Positions 59,280 to 64,000 of a stretch of 64,000 nucleotides of DNA are shown piece by piece. How positions within the stretch are numbered: the stretch's first letter is position 1; each line of letters opens with the position of its first letter. This stretch comes from Oasisia sp. SBJ-2009. Taxonomy: Eukaryota; Annelida; Polychaeta; Sabellida; Siboglinidae. Under the pieces are notes generated by a model. That model had not been told where the DNA came from. It saw only the letters and a list, made by a program, of their open reading frames with translations, and made no database searches. Location: positions 52,373,556 through 52,437,555 of the forward strand of contig OZ024860.1 in assembly GCA_964017155.1 (NCBI GenBank). Reading direction: 5' to 3'. Position numbers and translations under genes: made by a program.

Positions 59280-60260
59280 TTAGAAAACGTAAATTTGTTG
59301 TGACCTTGATTTGACCTTCAAAGTTGACCTAGATTTTATATATGGCCTAGATTTGACCCATAGTATGGTATTAATTCCCATTAATAGTATAACTTAGGTG
59401 AAATTGTTTAGGACATGAGCCTTGTTAACATATAAATATAAAAACTGTCAATAGAGCAACTTTATGGGCACTTTAGACGGTTATTATAATTTGACCTAAT
59501 TACTTGACCTAGATCTCACATCTGATCAACCTACATACTTGTATTTATTGCATAATTAAAATGTTAATAAATTCATCATGAATTTTGATAAACCCTTTGA
59601 CATGACTATCATTTATTTTGTGACCTTAACTTGATATACACAGTTGACCTTCCCATGCTTTTCTATATTTGGCCCACTGCATTTGCATTAACTTTTTATT
59701 GACGACGTAATTTTGCTTTAAAATGTGCACAGTTAACATTTGAATTATGCAGACTGCCAATGTACTCACTTTATTACTATGTAATCTGTAAAACGTGTTT
59801 ACAACTTGACCTATATTTCACATTTGACCTATATAATGGAAAAAACTTGCATAAGTAATTCATACAGGCACCATGAATCTTGATACAAACCTAGGGCTAG
59901 GGTTTTAGGAAATGTAATTGTTTTTGATAACTTTGCCTTGACCTGCATTCTAGGTTTAACATACATATTGGTATTAATTCCTATTAATGATTTACCTGAA
60001 AATTAATTAGGAACTAGTTTGGCAGTTGTAGTTCGGGGGCAAACTCACTAATATAATGACTTATATGCTTTGTAACCTTTTTGTACGTGGTTATGACAGC
60101 ATACCTTATTTACTTGACCTACATTTCGCACTTCACCTATTGATAGTGTAATTTATTAATAAAATTGCACTCTGGATATTAGAGGGATTACAAATATCAG
60201 ATACACATGTAAACATTAACTAACATTAATGTGACCTAGCATCAAGTTTTGGTACAACCT
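59280..60260. repeat. TGACCT-rich degenerate repeats
   Basis: Twelve TGACCT hexamers (AGGTCA on the other strand), often as TTGACCTANATTT and sometimes in close pairs or triples (59,299, 59,310 and 59,324). Words such as GGTATTAATTCC(C/T)ATTAAT recur (59,366 and 59,973), so this is a decayed tandem repeat. Confidence 0.65.
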
Positions 60261-61224
60261 AAAGTTTGAACTACTATTCTACTTCTGAATTGTATTTGGA
60301 AAATGATTGCGTTATTTAGTTATAATTCATTAATACATGAGCACACGACAGCTTTTGGGGATGAATACAGTGTGAAAAACAGACAAAACGTGATATATCA
60401 TAAAAACATCAAGGTAATTTATCAGTTTAGGCATAATGTAAACAGTGCCGCAACACTGCTCATAATGTCACCAAGGTTAACATTAAAAGAGCAGATTATT
60501 TATAAAAAAAAATCAAACAGAACACATGCTTAAGTCTGTGCAGCATTCACTGAAGTATACTCACACACCATGATGATAATAATTTATTTATGTGTAAAAC
60601 CAGTGTTTTTTTCATGACAGGTAATGTACATAAGTCCATGTTATAAATTTATATGCATTGAAGTAAAATTTATAAATTAATATAATATCAGTCCATGCAA
60701 TATGCACTAAAGAATAGTGTGTAGCGTCATTATAGGTAATGACTAATGTGCATTAAGTCCAAACAATATGCATTGAAGTTCATAATTTCTCTGTGAAAGT
60801 CCATTGGGAACTCTCCAACTTGCTGATGAGTCGACCCATGTCAGGACCAATGTCTGTAATTCTCAGTTGAATAGCAGCTTTCGGTATGTGAGTACATTTA
60901 ACTGCACATAACTTGTAGTTGAGCAACAGTTGTAGACTATACGTAAATAGCCACTAAGTAGTACTTGTTAGCATTCTGTTTCAATTTCAATCCTCTAGCA
61001 ACGTATCAACTTTATGAATCAGAATATTTATTTCATCAATGGCATGGAAGTAAATTGTCAAATGAATTCTTATTTAGTGAAACACTACGATTTTTGTAAA
61101 ACGACTATCACTTCAAAATCCAAACTGAACCACTCGGTTTCTACCTCGTCTTGTTCAAAATCAATGCTACATGCCGCAACACATGTACTGCATAAACATC
61201 ACGTCCACAGGTTGTTCCATAATT
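60261..61224. other. Spacer of inverted repeat, right part
   Basis: Two short plus frames (60,303-60,533; 61,014-61,292) without recognisable motifs; the second runs into the right arm. Several GTCCATG-CAATATGCA words recur near 60,690-60,770. Confidence 0.45.
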
Positions 61225-63516
61225 TTCCTTTTGTTTATTGTTGTACAATATTTTTAAAGCCAGAATGTGGATTTCATAACTGGTTCTCTTAATGAACCCG
61301 TTACTCATTATGTTAGTCATTGTGAAAGTTCGCTGTGCCTAGCGATGCGGTCCAAACTGCCTGGTAATGTGTTGAAAAATATAAAACAATATATTTATAT
61401 GTAAAATATCCAGTTCCTGTCACTAGACTCGCAATAGATGATGGCACAGCTATTTCGCAAAACCAAGGTAGTAGCAAACTGCCCCCAGCCCGTTCACTTG
61501 GCCCCACTCTGGCTAACTTGTCAATGTTGACCTTCTAGTGACTTTCTTTTAAACAATGTGCTTCAATATTCATAGGCAGTCTCTAAAATGGCCTTTTCAG
61601 TAAAACACTATCTAAACTGTGAATTTATCGAGAGGAAGTTCTTGATTGTTCTCATAAATATTAGTTGGATAAGATTGCACTATAAATTGACTATCTAATG
61701 GAAACTACTGTATTTTTAAACAAAAAACATGTTTAAAAGAAAGTATAACATAGCTATGAGCATTTTTGGAATTGGTCAGTTCAATACCAATTCAATTCTG
61801 GAATTGGAGCGGGAATTGTAATTGGAAGATATTGAATTGGAATTGAAATATTTTGAATTAAATTGAATCAAAGGAATTGAGCATCTGATTTTGTTGTGAT
61901 GCTGCGAAAGATATTTTACAGACAGTTGGGAGTATTGCGGTGCAGGCAATGGTGTTTAATGACCAAGAAAAGTTGGATAATGAAGCTGCTGCATTGCCCA
62001 TCAATTAATTAATGGATGAAACTGATGAAAGGTAAATCAATTAGGCTTAACCTACTGCCTTATATGTATGAGTGCTGGCTGGGGACTGCTTCAAAGAACC
62101 ATAGAAATTGCCCAGATACAAATCACACTCAAAGTATCACTAAGACTACCAGTGAAGCCAGGACATCTCCAAATAGTCCAAAGTGTAACCAGTTAAAGGT
62201 CAAAGATCACAAGTGCAAGCATAAACCCTGTGAAGACCGAAAACTGAATCATGAATGTGACAACCATCATTTATATAAATGTTGTAAAAAACAAAATGTT
62301 ACCCAGCCAATACTACCAAATAGCCACTCAGTGTTTTGTTATGTTCTTCCTAGCTACTCAATCAGTTTGTAACACCTTGCCTGTATTGACGTTTAAACAC
62401 TGGTTGATGCATTGTCATATTTGGAGTTAATTATTTATCTTATTGCTGCATGCTTCATTATGCTGTGTTGGTGAGTCAAAAGTCAAAACCATTTTAATGT
62501 GCTGATCTAGTGTTTCAACACATTTATTGTGTGGCCTTATTTACTGTAACTTTTTCCTAGCCAAAATAGTGATTTTTATTCCTGTGAATCATGACCACAT
62601 TACTGCTATTGACTATTAAAAATGATCGCAATTATTTGATTATCATAATAGGTGTTTATAGTTCCTGTAGTATGTACTATAGTATGACAAACATGACATT
62701 TGGTAATTTTACTGTTATTTGTGGTTTCTTTATCTTAATAGATATATGAGAAGAATTCTTTTAACGATAGAGGTATTTAAACTGTCCATTCTGCAGTGTC
62801 AAGAGGTGACCTGTCAATATGTCAGCTGGGCTATTTGGGACTTGTTCCATATATCATTCTCTGACTTTGATACCAAACTGGGTCCTCACACAAGAGTCAG
62901 CAGGCAGCATCTTTTCCCAGTCAGAAACACCCTTAGTTTTAAGCAAACAAATAATAACTGTATGCTATCAGTGTAGGCATAATGATGTTTGTTTAATTAA
63001 GCTACCAGTATGTCCATAAAGAGCCAATTAGCAGCTAACCCACCAATTAGGCAGGACAAGCTCTTGATGTATTCTGAAGGCCACTGGGCCTTGTTTTGCA
63101 CTGGCTAACAGTGGTAACTGCTAAGAATAATAACTGCCCATTTCCATCTGTACTAATAGCGGTTTCTTCTCATTATAGCTAATCTTTATTCCCGTTATAG
63201 CTACTAATTAAGTTTGAAAGATGAACTAGTCCCATTATAGCTACTTTTCTATTTCTCCATTTTACAATTTAACAAGATAAGGGAGCATTAACTATTACAT
63301 TTTCATCTCCATCCAGCTGATGTCCATGAGTGGTGCACAGCTTTGATATAAGTGTGTCCCACTGAGGAATTTCCACAAAGTCAAGTGATAATTTTGTGGA
63401 GACATGCTTGGTGGTGATTCAAAAATCACCATGGAGGAGTGGAAATTCTACACATAAACTGACAAATTAACAAACAACCATGTTGAGGGTTGGAATTCCA
63501 AGTTTGTGAAAGTTGT
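61225..63516 (+). repeat. Large inverted repeat, right arm (2,292 bp)
   Basis: Partner of 56,100-58,391. In this orientation it shows protein-like stretches in order: PVPVTRLAIDDGTAISQNQG (about 61,413), DAAKDILQTVGSIAVQAMVF (about 61,900), the ORF at 62,016, VSRQHLFPVRNTLSFKQ (about 62,895), and the MULE-like scrap at its end. Confidence 0.97.
62016..62372 (+). CDS. Cys/His-rich hypothetical ORF, right arm
   Basis: 118 codons from ATG 62,016, not recognised. Basic and rich in Cys and His in the second half: CPDTNHTQ, SPNSPKCNQLKVKDHKCKHK, CEDRKLNHECDNHHLYKCCK. This could be a zinc-binding segment, but the spacing fits no family I know. Just upstream a different frame reads DAAKDILQTVGSIAVQ and ends at a TAA, so this may be one exon of a larger gene. 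A GGTAAA donor-like word lies at 62,031. The left-arm copy carries a premature TAG, which argues against selection on that copy. Confidence 0.4.
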   Translation: MKLMKGKSIRLNLLPYMYECWLGTASKNHRNCPDTNHTQSITKTTSEARTSPNSPKCNQLKVKDHKCKHKPCEDRKLNHECDNHHLYKCCKKQNVTQPILPNSHSVFCYVLPSYSISL

Positions 63517-63818
63517 ATTTATGTTCTAATAGTAGTTATGTAATCTTTATATTATAGAGAACAACTCCACACACTTTCACTGACACAGGCTAAAGAGTGC
63601 AGAAGATATTGTCTAGTGAAATGTGAATACAACTATTTATTTTTAACAAGCTGTCGAGAAACGTCTAAGACCCAAATTCCTGCTGTAACTTAAAAACTAT
63701 TTAAGCTAGAACGCTCAAATGTTAGATTCGTGATAATCTTAGTAAAGGCTCTCACTGTACTGATCTATTTAAAAATCTAAGAGATGACAGCAAGCAATTT
63801 CTTGAATTTTGGTTGCGT
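63517..63818. other. Probable 3' UTR of right-edge gene
   Basis: No ORF. On the minus strand AATAAA occurs at 63,641-63,636, about 180 nt after the stop of the right-edge coding sequence, and could be its poly(A) signal. Confidence 0.4.
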
Positions 63819-64000
63819 TCACTCGGAATGACCCGTATAGCTGTGGTCAACGGCCTGTCTGTCCTTGACCTTGTCGGCCTCACACTCGAAGTCGGTGAGT
63901 GTTGACTCGAACTGATCAGTGTCAACTACTGAGTCGTCCTGTGCACTAAATTGTGATAACATTTCACAGTCCGAATTAAACACGTCGTAGTCACCATCAG
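63819..64000 (-). CDS. 3' end of acidic protein, runs off window
   Basis: 59 codons before TGA (63,821-63,819), clean frame to the window edge: DGDYDVFNSDCEMLSQFSAQ, DDSVVDTDQFESTLTDFECE, then KVKDRQAVDHSYTGHSE. Strongly acidic with Ser/Asp clusters, like a disordered C-terminal tail. The codon choice is GC-rich compared with the AT-rich surroundings, which supports real coding. Start, exon structure and function lie outside the window. Not similar to any transposon protein seen here, so it is the best candidate for a host gene. Confidence 0.6.
   Translation of the reverse strand, partial: DGDYDVFNSDCEMLSQFSAQDDSVVDTDQFESTLTDFECEADKVKDRQAVDHSYTGHSE

Noticed and set aside
60815..60860. Possible hammerhead ribozyme (CTGATGAGTC at 60,821)
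   Set aside because: The required GAAA core and closing stems are absent; the same holds for CTGATGAGCC at 12,160, which is hAT coding sequence.

Overview
The window reads as eukaryotic, probably from an aquatic or marine invertebrate. I infer this from the mix of mobile elements (CR1/L2-like LINEs, Gypsy, DIRS, a Penelope-like tail, hAT, Harbinger-like and MITE elements), from spliced THAP-domain gene remnants, from long AT-rich intergenic stretches and from many microsatellites. No species can be named. There is no rRNA, tRNA, CRISPR array or bacterial-type operon. Almost all recognisable coding sequence belongs to transposable elements, most of it broken.

Layout. 1.3-2.6 kb: frameshifted TatD-like nuclease pseudogene. 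3.1-4.8 kb: dispersed repeat, then a LINE ORF1 remnant. 5-9.5 kb: microsatellites and three LINE scraps. 9.6-12.6 kb: hAT transposase with an 86-unit in-frame hexanucleotide array. 12.6-14.9 kb: zinc-knuckle and ankyrin-like remnants, then the GIY-YIG tail of a Penelope-like element. 15-16.7 kb: 25-bp minisatellite beside a LINE 3' end, then a second copy of the 3.1-kb repeat holding a MITE. 17.4-21.55 kb: almost complete LINE (ORF1 open; ORF2 with one stop and one frameshift) with a 3'-UTR stem-loop and ATTC tail. 21.6-27.5 kb: decayed Gypsy element with gag present twice. 28.0-29.9 kb: second LINE, cut at the RT active site. 30.6-34.2 kb, minus strand: DIRS element (gag, RT-RNase H, tyrosine recombinase) damaged by one visible frameshift.

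35.9-47.4 kb: two direct copies of a 2.6-2.85 kb segment, each with a two-exon THAP-domain gene remnant and a convergent short coding exon. Between them lie two diverged tandem Harbinger-like units full of palindromes. 47.4-55 kb: two TIR-bounded MITEs, LINE scraps and an inverted pair of an unknown repeat. 56.1-63.5 kb: large inverted repeat, 2,292-bp arms around a 2,833-bp spacer. The arms hold an unrecognised Cys/His-rich ORF and a remnant resembling the C-terminal part of MULE-like proteins; the spacer is rich in TGACCT. The only good candidate for a host gene is the 3' end of an acidic ORF running off the right edge on the minus strand (63,819-64,000).

The pattern is repeated insertion, nesting and local duplication of mobile elements, not a working pathway. 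The least explained items are the large inverted repeat, the duplicated THAP/convergent-exon unit, the zinc-knuckle plus ankyrin remnant, and the hAT gene carrying a block-structured repeat in frame.
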